Assembly: GCF_017115105.1 (NCBI RefSeq)
Contig: NZ_JABXKH010000109.1
Coordinates: forward strand, 1 to 64,000
Direction of reading: 5' to 3'
DNA from: Nostoc sp. NMS2
GTDB lineage: Bacteria; Cyanobacteriota; Cyanobacteriia; Cyanobacteriales; Nostocaceae
Length of the DNA: 64,000 nucleotides
The notes beneath the pieces were generated by a model. It saw nothing but the letters and a program-made list of their open reading frames with translations. It was not told the origin of the DNA and made no database searches. Position numbers and translations under genes: made by a program. Shown piece after piece: positions 9,120 through 16,909 of this stretch (position 1 is its first letter; each line of letters begins with the position of its first letter).

Positions 9120-9176
9120 TAAATTACATGGTGGAACTGCCCAACACACGGCGATCGCCTCCTCTAATGTAGGTAT

Positions 9177-9740
9177 TTACTTGATGAACGCCTTATAATC
9201 TTCAATTTTAGTAGCCAAGCGGGATGCTAGAAACGGGCTGGCATCGTGCAAATCTTCATAAATCTGAATACCTTCTTCTCGATATCGAATAATTTTGTCT
9301 TGATTCCAATAATGTGGAGGTGCTTGGAGATTGCTGATTCTATCTGCTAATTTCACCATCCATATTTCTCGTGGTTGCTCTTTTATCCTTCGCAAACTGT
9401 CTGACATTTGGAGATGTTTTGCTAAACTTTCATCTTTGGTCAATGCCAGTACACCATTAGCTACTGATTCACCAAATTCAGTTTTTATTTGCTCAAAAGT
9501 GGTATCAGTATCTTCAATGGTGTCATGCAAAATGGCACATTGAATAGCAAGGTTGCCATCATGTTCTATTTCGACACTTAGAGCTGCAATGATTTCCATG
9601 CTTACAAAACTCAAGTGCATGATGTAAGGTATATTTGACCCTGGCACTTTTTGACCTTGATGTGCGTGTGCGGCAAATCTATAGGCTTTGATGTAGCTTT
9701 CTTGTGACCAGTTTTGTAAGCTGAGTTGATATGTTCGCAT
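9177..9740 (-). CDS. HD-domain hydrolase, Mesh1/SpoT-like (p)ppGpp hydrolase family
   Basis: The 187-residue protein has the HD signature of RelA/SpoT-type hydrolases: AAHAHQGQKVPGSNIPYIMHL near the start, CAILHDTIEDTDTTFEQI (HD plus ED, about residues 70-88), and VKLADRISNL near 130. It lacks the synthetase and TGS domains, so it matches the small alarmone hydrolase group. The predicted reaction is removal of the 3'-pyrophosphate of ppGpp or a related nucleotide; substrate identity is inferred from family only. Several phage-defence systems also use small HD proteins. No operon partner is visible. Confidence 0.82.
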   Translation of the reverse strand: MRTYQLSLQNWSQESYIKAYRFAAHAHQGQKVPGSNIPYIMHLSFVSMEIIAALSVEIEHDGNLAIQCAILHDTIEDTDTTFEQIKTEFGESVANGVLALTKDESLAKHLQMSDSLRRIKEQPREIWMVKLADRISNLQAPPHYWNQDKIIRYREEGIQIYEDLHDASPFLASRLATKIEDYKAFIK

Positions 9741-9839
9741 TTGTCAATTTTGGTCATAAGATGGGGCGATGAGCGTAGGACTTGCCGGAAGCGATGCCTG
9801 CGGTGCTTGCTAGCCTATGCAGCTTGCAACAGAATCGAT

Positions 9840-10925
9840 TTATGATTTCGCAGGCTCTAGCAAAACCATTAAAATGTTTTCCCATTCATCGAAGAACCCA
9901 TCAGGCCATCGGTCAATTCTGCCGTCTTTATTAATGCGTGGTGACACAACTTTAATAAAAGCTTGACCTTGGTTTTCTTGACGTTGAAAGTAATGTAATT
10001 GCACATCCTCCGGCTCAATTTTATCACCAAGCACAGCAAGACGAATGCCGTTTAAAATCTGGTCGCTATGAGTTTCTACCACCACTTGAACGCCACAGTT
10101 AGCAGCTAATGCTAACAGCTTACCCAGCTTTGTTTGTGCTTGGGGGTGGAGTCCGGTTTCTGGGTGTTCAATCAGAATTAACGCACCCGGACTGGAGGCG
10201 AGGATTGCCACGATAATTGGTAAAACGTAGGTAATGCCGTATCCAATAGGGTCACTAAATTGTAAATTAACCAAATCCATATCTAGATATACGTCAACTT
10301 GGATGCGTAGACCAGAACTTATTTCTCCCATCCACGCCTCAACTTGGTCTAGCAAATTCATTGATTTGGCTTCCGGGTGAGCGAGTTCGGTGATGGGGAT
10401 TGGTTGATTACCGTATGTATAGAGAAAATGTGCTGTATATTCGCCAAGCGCACCAATTTGTTTAAGTTCTCGCCTTTGGTAATTTAAGATTCCTGATACA
10501 GTTGTTGCACGTTCTGATTGAAGGTGATGAAATTCTTTACTGAAAATGCTTGACTGATAAATATCGGCATCAACAGATTTGAATCCAATCTCTAAAACAT
10601 CAGCTTCTCTCTCTAATGAGTTGTAGTTAAAGTGCCATATTCCTTTAGTTTCGTTTTTTAAAATAAGCTCAAATCCTACATAGTCTTGTTTGGAATTTTC
10701 ATACAAAGCGTCCTTTGCTGTGCCAATATTTACCAAGTTTCCATTGAGCAATAAGCCAGTGTTTTGTAGTAAATTTTGCTGGTAAGATTGATGCAGCAGT
10801 GATAGTGCTTGCAACACAGAGGATTTAGCAGTGTTATTGTAACCAGAGAGTAGGGTAAGCGATTTGAATTCAACTAATTGATTTTCAAATGCTTTAAAAT
10901 TTAGCAGCCGTAATGAGCTAATCAT
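9840..10925 (-). CDS. AAA ATPase with DUF3696 (OLD-like)
   Basis: The 361-residue protein has an SMC/RecF-like ATPase fold: N-terminal RLLNFKAFENQLVEFK, a P-loop GYNNTAKSSVLQAL at residue 28, and a C-terminal Walker B with signature LILIEHPETGLHPQAQTKLG followed by ETHSDQILNGIRLAV (H-loop). The C-terminal tail (RINKDGRIDRWPDGFFDEW) is the DUF3696 block. The P-loop reads TAKSS where GKSS is normal, so the invariant glycine is alanine; this may weaken nucleotide binding. Proteins of this type occur alone or with nuclease partners in defence loci, but no partner lies next to it here. Confidence 0.85.
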   Translation of the reverse strand: MISSLRLLNFKAFENQLVEFKSLTLLSGYNNTAKSSVLQALSLLHQSYQQNLLQNTGLLLNGNLVNIGTAKDALYENSKQDYVGFELILKNETKGIWHFNYNSLEREADVLEIGFKSVDADIYQSSIFSKEFHHLQSERATTVSGILNYQRRELKQIGALGEYTAHFLYTYGNQPIPITELAHPEAKSMNLLDQVEAWMGEISSGLRIQVDVYLDMDLVNLQFSDPIGYGITYVLPIIVAILASSPGALILIEHPETGLHPQAQTKLGKLLALAANCGVQVVVETHSDQILNGIRLAVLGDKIEPEDVQLHYFQRQENQGQAFIKVVSPRINKDGRIDRWPDGFFDEWENILMVLLEPAKS

Positions 10926-11111
10926 TAATAGTTAAAATATGGATGTTCTTCAATTTTATTATAGTTAGTTTATATCAAGCTATTTTGTAAGAATCTTGTA
11001 GTTTAATAAATAACCTGTAGATGAAAAAATATTAAGTATATTTTGTGATTTACCTTTTTCATAATTAATCCAAAAAACTAACAATTTATCAAGATTGAAT
11101 TGGAATTATAA

Positions 11112-11291
11112 ATGGCATCTGAAAATTTTAAAGAACTTGTCAATGTTGCAAGCCAAGTAGCGACCAGAATAAATAAAAGAATGTCAGTCTTCCAGCTTGA
11201 TAACACTTATTATATAGTTGATGCTAGGGAATGGGAGAATGGTCGTGCGTATGGTCAATATATCATAACGGTAGAACCTGAGCAAAATTAA
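11112..11291 (+). CDS. Small hypothetical protein, 59 aa
   Basis: ATG at 11112 opens a 59-codon frame ending at TAA 11289-11291. The product begins MASENFKELVNVASQ and continues through SVFQLDNTYYIVDARE to YGQYIITVEPEQN, an alternating hydrophobic pattern that suggests a small alpha-beta protein. Its last codons overlap the last codons of the convergent gene that was split by a MITE. No family recognised. Confidence 0.5.
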   Translation: MASENFKELVNVASQVATRINKRMSVFQLDNTYYIVDAREWENGRAYGQYIITVEPEQN

Positions 11292-11889
11292 GCGTCAGGT
11301 GTTTCATATTGCTGAAACTTTTCCCAATCAAACTCAAGAGTCAGGATTTCAAATAGTGTTGGTGACAACACATCTAACTCTATAGGTTCACCAGGGTAAG
11401 CGCATCTAATTTTGTAGCTCTTGATACAGACAAAAAACTTAAAACTTTATCTGAATATCAATTTTTCATTCAAAATAGGACGAATTGTCGTAAATGATTG
11501 AAAAAACATGGGTCAAATAGCTTTTTATGTTTTTTAACCACATAAAGACGAAAATGTCAATCCCACCCCTTGGCTCAGTGTAGTAATTTTGAACTTATTT
11601 GTGCTTTGGGTGAACCCCAAAACTACCGTGTCAATAGGGTTTGAGATGCGCTTACCCTGATAGGTTCACCAGTGTAGGTGACATCTGGAAAGTCTTGAGG
11701 ATGAAAGATTCCGTGAGGAATACCATCTCCTTTAAGCCACATATTAGCTCGATAATTGATGCGTTCTCCACTTGGTAAATCAATCCAGAAATGCGGCTCA
11801 ATGTGTTGATGATGTTGAGTCAAAACCCCAAACATCGGTTGATGCTCAATGCTGTGATTAGTTAGTACGGTGTGACAGATGTGAACCAT
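11288..11889 (-). pseudogene. Small gene split by a MITE
   Basis: The gene starts at 11889 (MVHICHTVLTNHSIEH) and codes normally for 77 codons up to TYTGEPI at 11660. There a MITE interrupts it; the present frame adds only RVSASQTLLTR from the MITE and stops at 11623. Beyond the MITE the original frame resumes as ELDVLSPTLFEILTLEF and ends YETPDA at 11288. Removing the MITE and one copy of its 10-bp target duplication restores a 107-codon protein. The family is not recognised; it is histidine-rich near the start (LTQHHQHIEPHFWIDLPSGE). The truncated 88-residue form may still be made. Confidence 0.8.
11392..11659. mobile_element. MITE with 16-bp perfect terminal repeats
   Basis: The 268-bp element begins CAGGGTAAGCGCATCT and ends with its exact reverse complement. 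It is flanked by a 10-bp direct repeat ATAGGTTCAC (11382-11391 and 11660-11669). It has no ORF. CAGGG-type ends with 8-10 bp target duplications fit ISAs1-like parents, but that assignment is inference. It interrupts the gene at 11288-11889 precisely. Confidence 0.9.
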
Positions 11890-11917
11890 ACCATCGCACT
11901 CTGTTTGAGAAGAGTCA

Positions 11918-12037
11918 TTTTTGAATGGATGACAATTTCTTGAATCCTTTTAATACCCTTTAATTTTAACAGAAATTGATACTTAAAATAGAGCGCCTAA
12001 CTCATGACTGGAAGTCACAAGTGTGCGGCTTGAAGAA
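11918..12037 (-). mobile_element. Relic of IS605 left end with tnpB start
   Basis: Read on the minus strand, this segment matches the left 106 or so bases of the element at 1338 and its first tnpB codons. It contains the same hairpin (12004-12026), the same AAGTATCA-TTTCTGTTAAAAT stretch and TTGTCATCCATTCAAAAA, the tnpB start. It follows TTGAT on the minus strand (12038-12042). The rest of the element is deleted. It supplies the last 18 or so codons of the Nif11 gene. Confidence 0.85.
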
Positions 12038-12255
12038 ATCAAATGGAATATCCTTGTTAGCCCCTGGCGCAATGATTCTTGAGAGAAGTTATAGCCACGT
12101 TCAACAGCCATAGTTATGATTGCAGCGTTATCTTTCGCACCCATTGCTTCCATCAGTCGGTCTAACAACAGTTTATCTTGGAGGGCTGCTGCAAAAAATT
12201 CCATAACTTGTAGTTCACTTTGAGCGGCATTTAGTGACTTATTCATTTTCGACAC
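11983..12255 (-). CDS. Nif11-family leader-like protein with foreign C-terminus
   Basis: The first 70 residues fit the Nif11 leader family: SLNAAQSELQVMEFFAAALQ, then DKLLLDRLMEAMGAKDNAAIITMAVERGYNFSQESLRQGLT. In RiPP biosynthesis such leaders direct modifying enzymes to a C-terminal core peptide; some Nif11 proteins have other or unknown roles. From about residue 72 the reading frame runs into the IS605 relic (SSSRTLVTSSHELGALF), so the original C-terminus, where a core would be, is lost. No lanthionine synthetase or other modifying enzyme is adjacent. It is probably non-functional as a precursor. Confidence 0.75.
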   Translation of the reverse strand: MSKMNKSLNAAQSELQVMEFFAAALQDKLLLDRLMEAMGAKDNAAIITMAVERGYNFSQESLRQGLTRIFHLISSSRTLVTSSHELGALF

Positions 12256-12325
12256 GTAGTAAGGAGATTTTATAGCTTGTTACCTTGCTCTCATGTTTGA
12301 GAACTGTACTACCTGATAACATCAT

Positions 12326-12784
12326 CTATTCTGTTTTTAAGTTATTTAATTGCTCTGCTAAACTTTCAACTTGGTTTTTCACGTATTCGATGTTTTTATA
12401 GGTGCTATCTCTAAAGTTAAAAAAATTAACCATAATTGGGATAACATCTTCACTGTGCATACAATCAAATCCTATCCACCAATCATTAGCGGTTTTTGGT
12501 AATAATTTATGACAAACTGCTCTGGGGTCTTCACTTTGGTCAGTTCCTCCAGAAAATGTAATTTTTCCATGAACCCGAATGAACTTTAATTCATTATCAT
12601 CCATATCCTTACCATAATAAGGATGAGTTTTATTAATAGCCACGTACCCAGAGAAAGTACCTTCATTTTGTCTGACTATTAAACAAGGGAATCCCAGATA
12701 AACCCATTCCATTCTGTCAGGTTCTTTTTGCCATTCACCGTCTGCCCATGCAGATTTTTCAATCCAATTCAGAGTTTCCATCAA
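12326..12784 (-). CDS. Phage/plasmid-type hypothetical protein
   Basis: A soluble protein of 152 residues, with motifs WVYLGFPCLIVRQNEGTFSGYVAI, KFIRVHGKITFSG and WWIGFDCMHSEDVIP. A terminal helix (YVKNQVESLAEQLNNLKT) may form a coiled coil. This arrangement (a GFDCxHxxD block followed by a YVxxxxxxLAEQL helix) recurs in hypothetical proteins of phages and plasmids as I remember them; the function is unknown. Its start overlaps the stop of the next upstream gene by four bases, so the two are translated together. Confidence 0.65.
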   Translation of the reverse strand: MMETLNWIEKSAWADGEWQKEPDRMEWVYLGFPCLIVRQNEGTFSGYVAINKTHPYYGKDMDDNELKFIRVHGKITFSGGTDQSEDPRAVCHKLLPKTANDWWIGFDCMHSEDVIPIMVNFFNFRDSTYKNIEYVKNQVESLAEQLNNLKTE

Positions 12785-13020
12785 TCAATAATATCCCCAT
12801 TTTCATCCCGCCTCACTTCCACCACCTTAACGTCAAAACTTTCCCACTCCTCCACACTAAACCCCGCCTCGGTTTCTTCTGGATACCGCCGTGCCATTTC
12901 CTGCCAAGCAGCCTCTTCGTTGATTGCCCAGATGTAATGACCCTGGCGTTCTCTAAGGTCATCTCGACCTATGCAGTCGTGTGAGTATAATGCGTTACGT
13001 GTACAGCGATATTCTCTCAT
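12781..13020 (-). CDS. Small acidic hypothetical protein
   Basis: Seventy-nine residues beginning MREYRCTRNALYSHDCIGRD and ending RRDENGDIID, with a WAINEEAAWQEMARRYP helix in the middle. Two cysteines and a histidine near the start could bind metal, but the pattern is not a known finger. The gene overlaps the following one (12326-12784) by four bases. Its start lies only 8 bp from the start of the divergent HNH gene, so both promoters must overlap the opposite coding sequence. Confidence 0.6.
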   Translation of the reverse strand: MREYRCTRNALYSHDCIGRDDLRERQGHYIWAINEEAAWQEMARRYPEETEAGFSVEEWESFDVKVVEVRRDENGDIID

Positions 13021-13028
13021 AACTGCGA

Positions 13029-13994
13029 ATGGCCAAAGATTTAGCTTACTACGTTAAGAAATTTTCTCCCAAGTATGTTGTTGGAAAGCTAGGCTTAAAT
13101 GTTAGCCCTGGTGCGCCCAATAAACCGATTTTGCTTTTATCTATCATTGAAATGATAACTACTGGGCAAATAGTGAGAAACCAAATTCCTCTATCTGCTG
13201 AACTCATCGCCACATTTCTCAAACTGTGGAGCCACCTGGAGCCAGTACGCAAGCCGGATATAGGTTTACCTTTTTACCACCTCACCAGTGACGGTTTCTG
13301 GTATTTTGAGATGAAACTGGGGTTTGAATCATTGATTGCTGCCAAGGTGAAAATCAGAACTCCCAGTACTATTAGGCAAACTGTAGAGTATGCTTACCTC
13401 GATGATGAACTCTGGTCACTCCTGCAAAAAGAGAGCGATCGCACTGTACTAACCCACACACTAATTAATTCCTGGTTTAACGAGCGTACACAGGATATCG
13501 AGTCATTATTGCAAGTCAACGCCTTTGCTGAACTACAAGACCAGTTGCAACGCTCCGGCGGTAAGGTTTACCAACCAGAGGAATTAGAAGATGAGCAAGC
13601 TGTAATTGTGCGAGATGGGGCGTTCCGTAAAATCGTTGTCTCAACTTACAACCACACTTGCGCCTTTTGCGGGTTACAGATACTCGATTCACTCGGTCAG
13701 AACATCGTTGATGGCTCACACATCAAACCATTTTCCCAGTTCTACGATGACCGCATTGATAACGGGCTGTCACTATGCAAAAATCATCACTGGGCATTTG
13801 ACCGCTTCTGGTTTACTATCAACGATGATTACACTATCATCGTCTCTGACAACCTGCGGGAAGATTCACCCAACGCTAGACCGATGCGAGAATTTAGGGG
13901 CGATCGCATTATCCTTCCAGCCCAGGAACAGTATTATCCTAGACTTGATTCACTACAATGGCATCGTGAAGAGTTTTCAAGGCGTGCTGCATGA
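13029..13994 (+). CDS. SBD-HNH endonuclease, ScoMcrA/SprMcrA-like type IV restriction
   Basis: The N-terminal half (about residues 28-110) contains APNKPILLLSIIEMITTGQI, LSAELIATFLKLWSHLEP and FYHLTSDGFWYFEM, the pattern of the ScoMcrA-like sulfur-binding domain that reads phosphorothioate-modified DNA. The C-terminal half is an HNH nuclease: CAFCGLQIL (zinc), VDGSHIKPFSQFYDD and LCKNHHWAFDRFWF (about 213-265). The predicted role is cleavage of incoming modified DNA. SBD assignment is from motif reading, so the preferred modification is uncertain. The stop overlaps the next gene by four bases, as do the next two genes, so the three form one operon. Confidence 0.8.
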   Translation: MAKDLAYYVKKFSPKYVVGKLGLNVSPGAPNKPILLLSIIEMITTGQIVRNQIPLSAELIATFLKLWSHLEPVRKPDIGLPFYHLTSDGFWYFEMKLGFESLIAAKVKIRTPSTIRQTVEYAYLDDELWSLLQKESDRTVLTHTLINSWFNERTQDIESLLQVNAFAELQDQLQRSGGKVYQPEELEDEQAVIVRDGAFRKIVVSTYNHTCAFCGLQILDSLGQNIVDGSHIKPFSQFYDDRIDNGLSLCKNHHWAFDRFWFTINDDYTIIVSDNLREDSPNARPMREFRGDRIILPAQEQYYPRLDSLQWHREEFSRRAA

Positions 13995-14851
13995 GTAAAA
14001 AACCTAGAGGTTGGTTTAATGAAATTGTTATTCGTCCCGTTGTTCATGTAGACGGTTACGAAAGCTATGAAAAGATGTGCGGTATTGTTGCAGAATTTTA
14101 TTACTCTTCGGAGGAACAAAAGCTACTGCGCCAACTAAGAACTAACCCCAAGGATTCAAGGTATATTACCCTCTACACGCTTTTTAAAGTAGGGCAAGCC
14201 AAATGCCCTGCTTATTGGGTAAATAATGATTTATTAAGCGCATTGATGCAATCAAATTTAGATATTGAAGTTGAAAATTTGCAGTGGGCAATGAAAACAG
14301 GATTTTTTATGTTGCCCAAGGGTGTAGTTCTTTCCCCAGAAAAACGTAGTATTGATACAATTTTTTGGCATTGTGATACATCTGATGACTTACTTTATTG
14401 GGCTGCAATAGATAGGGATACCGTTTTCTGCCGCAGATTGAAAATTAGCGATAATTTCAAAAAATTTACATATACTGATACTCAAGATTTCAATCCCCAA
14501 GTAGTTACAGATTTTAATCAATATCTACAATCAATTTTCTTGCGATTAATTTTGATAATGGAGTGTCGCCCGGAACTTGTAGATTCAACAAGCGAACTAG
14601 TCAGAGTGAATAGAGGTTTTGGCAAAGCGCAAGCCCAAGATTTTTATCAACCACTTTGGCTAGGACTTGGATATAAACTCAAACGTGAAGGGACGCAAAG
14701 CAGTGAAGGCAGTAGCGGTACACATGGTACTAAGAGTGTCCATTGGCGCAGAGGCTTTTTACGTAATCAACCTTACGGAGAAGGCAGACAGCAAAGAAAA
14801 CTAGTTTGGATTGAGCCAGTTTTAGTAATGGGTGGGAAAGAATCATCATGA
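13991..14851 (+). CDS. Unknown protein with C-terminal HWRRG motif
   Basis: The 286-residue middle gene of the nuclease operon overlaps both neighbours by four bases. The body has no motif I can name; it is mixed alpha-beta with a hydrophobic helix near residue 185 (YLQSIFLRLILIMECRPEL). The C-terminus has HGTKSVHWRRGFLRNQPYGE and ends with KLVWIEPVLVMGG. HWRRG-type tails of this kind occur in phage and plasmid hypothetical proteins, including some labelled AcrVA2-like, but I would not transfer that name. Tight coupling to an HNH nuclease and a DUF262 protein points to a defence role. Confidence 0.7.
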   Translation: MSKKPRGWFNEIVIRPVVHVDGYESYEKMCGIVAEFYYSSEEQKLLRQLRTNPKDSRYITLYTLFKVGQAKCPAYWVNNDLLSALMQSNLDIEVENLQWAMKTGFFMLPKGVVLSPEKRSIDTIFWHCDTSDDLLYWAAIDRDTVFCRRLKISDNFKKFTYTDTQDFNPQVVTDFNQYLQSIFLRLILIMECRPELVDSTSELVRVNRGFGKAQAQDFYQPLWLGLGYKLKREGTQSSEGSSGTHGTKSVHWRRGFLRNQPYGEGRQQRKLVWIEPVLVMGGKESS

Positions 14852-15342
14852 TGACAGACGATGAAATTAATGGCAAATATGAATCTGCTCAAGACAGACT
14901 AATTCAAGAAATTGACAGGATAAAGTTACCAGCCTTAGTTGAAAAAATTAGGTCTAATCCTAATTACATGAGGATTGATAATTATAGTCAATCTGCTGTG
15001 GATTGGGATGATGTTAAAAAATCCCAGTTAATTGAATCTTTTATTATTAATTTTCCTGTAATGCCAATTGTTATCTATGAAAAGTCATATCATACATACA
15101 AAGTTATTGATGGCAAACAAAGGTTAAAAGCAATTGTCGATTTTTTCAGTAATAAATTAGTTTTGAGCGGACTAGAAGTTAAGACCGAACTAAATAGATG
15201 CACTTATGCTACTCTTCCATATCATGCAAAGACAGTGCTGAATCGCTATTCTCTATCTTTGATATCGGTTATCCCTTCAGAGGATGCCAGCCTCGAAGAA
15301 ATAGCAAAAATCATAGAGATTATTGCAGAACGCCTTAATTAA
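14848..15342 (+). CDS. Mini-DUF262 protein, GmrS/ParB-like NTPase half
   Basis: The 164-residue protein has the N-terminal core of DUF262: MRIDNYSQSAVDWDDVKKSQLIESFIINFPVMPIVIYE, then VIDGKQRLKAIVDFF, the DGQQR-type nucleotide motif with K for the first Q. Full DUF262 proteins are 350 residues or more and are often fused to an HNH (GmrD) domain. Here the helical and nuclease parts are absent, while an HNH nuclease is encoded two genes upstream in the same operon. It could be a natural minimal partner or a 3'-truncated gene; the 165 bp after its stop show no continuing DUF262 coding. Confidence 0.75.
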   Translation: MMTDDEINGKYESAQDRLIQEIDRIKLPALVEKIRSNPNYMRIDNYSQSAVDWDDVKKSQLIESFIINFPVMPIVIYEKSYHTYKVIDGKQRLKAIVDFFSNKLVLSGLEVKTELNRCTYATLPYHAKTVLNRYSLSLISVIPSEDASLEEIAKIIEIIAERLN

Positions 15343-15438
15343 AGGGCTGCGATGGCGTACCAGATCATCAATAGGATAAAAGGAAGCCTTGGGCTAGCGA
15401 AAATGTGTTGGCAGCTATCAGTTAGCTAAATGCACAGA

Positions 15439-15467
15439 TTGTAAATTCATAGTAAACTATGTACAAT
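15439..15467 (+). promoter_or_regulatory. Sigma70-type promoter with palindromic operator
   Basis: TTGTAA (15439-15444) and TACAAT (15462-15467) are spaced by exactly 17 bp. Between them lies the perfect palindrome CATAGT-AA-ACTATG (15448-15461). This is where a dimeric repressor would block RNA polymerase. It is 48 bp upstream of the ATG at 15515 and probably controls the row of small genes that follows. Confidence 0.6.
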
Positions 15468-15514
15468 AGAAGAGTAAGCGATTACACATTCTGGCTATCA
15501 CCATTAAAACCATC

Positions 15515-15895
15515 ATGAAGCTGCAACGTATTGAGGCAGGTGAATATCTTACTCCTGATGGTAGGTTTTATGTCCGCAATACTTACTATTCCAACGGATT
15601 ACCTGGACGGAGTAACACTACTAAAGGGTGGTTGATTGAAGATAGAAGCGGGGCAACTCCGTTTCAAGTAAGCAGCAGTCAAAAGACTAAGCTGCGGCGG
15701 GTGGATACGCTTGCACAGGCCAGAGAAATTATGGCACGGATTATTCAACGTGACGCTGAAGCAAAAAAGCTACGTGATGCCGGATGGTGTAAGGAAGAAA
15801 ACACAAAGCAGCCAGGGGTATGTTGGCGATCGCCGTACTCCGGCAGGTTATTAACGCAAACTGAAGCACTGTTGGAATTAAATTTGATGTCGTGA
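15515..15895 (+). CDS. Small hypothetical protein, 126 aa
   Basis: First gene of the run of small plus-strand genes, directly downstream of the promoter at 15439-15467. The N-terminal half is beta-rich (GEYLTPDGRFYVRNTYYSNG, GWLIEDRSGATPFQV). A basic helix follows (AREIMARIIQRDAEAKKLRD), and two cysteines sit near the C-terminus. No family is recognised; the size and context suggest a phage- or plasmid-derived gene. It ends in TGATG with the next start, so the two are probably translationally coupled. Confidence 0.55.
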   Translation: MKLQRIEAGEYLTPDGRFYVRNTYYSNGLPGRSNTTKGWLIEDRSGATPFQVSSSQKTKLRRVDTLAQAREIMARIIQRDAEAKKLRDAGWCKEENTKQPGVCWRSPYSGRLLTQTEALLELNLMS

Positions 15896-16113
15896 TGACC
15901 AAAATGGATGAGCTTTTTAAGCTTCTTGAACCACTTAACAAAACCCAAGGAGAGCATTCGGTAACTGTAACTTTTTATCCTGGCATGAAAGGTGGAGTCA
16001 TTAACTTTATGTTGGACTGGAAAACTTTTATTGGAGAGAAAGAATTTGACAATATTGACGAAGCGATAAAATTTGCTTACTCTCTTAGAAAAAGAGCCAA
16101 TATTAATTATTAA
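15895..16113 (+). CDS. Small hypothetical protein, 72 aa
   Basis: The ATG at 15895 shares a base with the preceding TGA stop; a GTG at 15892 is an alternative start. The product (MTKMDELFKLLEPLNKTQGE onward) has a predicted beta hairpin around VTVTFYPGMKGGVINFMLDW and a helix at the end (DEAIKFAYSLRKRANI). No family is recognised. The close coupling to the gene before supports real expression. Confidence 0.5.
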   Translation: MTKMDELFKLLEPLNKTQGEHSVTVTFYPGMKGGVINFMLDWKTFIGEKEFDNIDEAIKFAYSLRKRANINY

Positions 16114-16176
16114 TAAGTGAGAATTTTATTGAGAGATTAATTTTTAAATCACTTAATCAAATTTAGTAGAATAAAA

Positions 16177-16623
16177 ATGAACACATTAGAACTAAAACCA
16201 GGGGATAAAATCGGAGTATTTTTTTACGATGACAAGCGTGGCGCTAAAGCCGTAATTGAAGAAGTTATACATATTTCATCTAGTGGTACAATTACTCTCA
16301 AAAATGGCACTCGCTACAACCGAAATGGAAGAGAAGTAGGTGCTTTGGGCGAGGGAACTTATTTGTGTACCACAGAAAAAGCTCAAGCTGTCATAGAGAA
16401 AGCAAAACAACGTAAGCAACAAAAAGAAGAAGAATATAAGGCATACATAGCATCACCTGAAGGTAGACGTGATAAAGCTGCGGCATCAGCAGTAAATGCT
16501 GCTATTAAAGTACTCAATCAATATGGCTGGTATGCTGATGTTGATGGTCACATGGATGCTATGGAGTCAGAAATTGAGCAAATTATCAAAAAATATGTCA
16601 GCGAACACGAACCTATTAGCTAA
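16177..16623 (+). CDS. Small hypothetical protein, 148 aa
   Basis: The N-terminal 70 residues (LELKPGDKIGVFFYDDKRGA, then VIHISSSGTITLKNGTRYNRNG) look like a small beta-barrel, perhaps an SH3 or KOW-like fold. A long charged helix follows (QAVIEKAKQRKQQKEEEYKA), then a C-terminal helix. The barrel-plus-coiled-coil plan is common in phage-derived proteins with nucleic-acid roles, but no family is recognised. It lies 63 bp after the preceding gene. Confidence 0.55.
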   Translation: MNTLELKPGDKIGVFFYDDKRGAKAVIEEVIHISSSGTITLKNGTRYNRNGREVGALGEGTYLCTTEKAQAVIEKAKQRKQQKEEEYKAYIASPEGRRDKAAASAVNAAIKVLNQYGWYADVDGHMDAMESEIEQIIKKYVSEHEPIS

Positions 16624-16658
16624 AGATTCAGGTATTTCATTAATTGAGGTTAACTTTT

Positions 16659-16898
16659 ATGTTTGAACCAAACGCAGAAGGTCAAGTCAGACTGTACTTT
16701 ACAGAAGAGAAAATTTGTATTGGTTCATATAAAGAAGTAGAAAAGTACGAGCGAGAAACCAAAAACAGCTATTGGGCATCTGATTTTTTTGAATTACCAC
16801 CAGACTATAACCCAATTGGTAAAACAGTAGATGAGATTAAGTTAGCTGTGAGAGAAGTACTTTTATCAAAGTTACTGAAGAAAAGCTTAGGTCTGTGA
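16659..16898 (+). CDS. Small acidic hypothetical protein, 79 aa
   Basis: I take ATG 16659 as the start because GAGG at 16646-16649 is a good ribosome binding site for it; the earlier TTG at 16644 overlaps that site. The product begins MFEPNAEGQVRLYFTEEKI and ends VREVLLSKLLKKSLGL. It is acidic in the middle with a C-terminal amphipathic helix. No family is recognised. Phage inhibitors and antitoxins can look like this, but there is no direct evidence for either. Confidence 0.5.
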   Translation: MFEPNAEGQVRLYFTEEKICIGSYKEVEKYERETKNSYWASDFFELPPDYNPIGKTVDEIKLAVREVLLSKLLKKSLGL

Positions 16899-16909
16899 TT
16901 TAACCTTAT

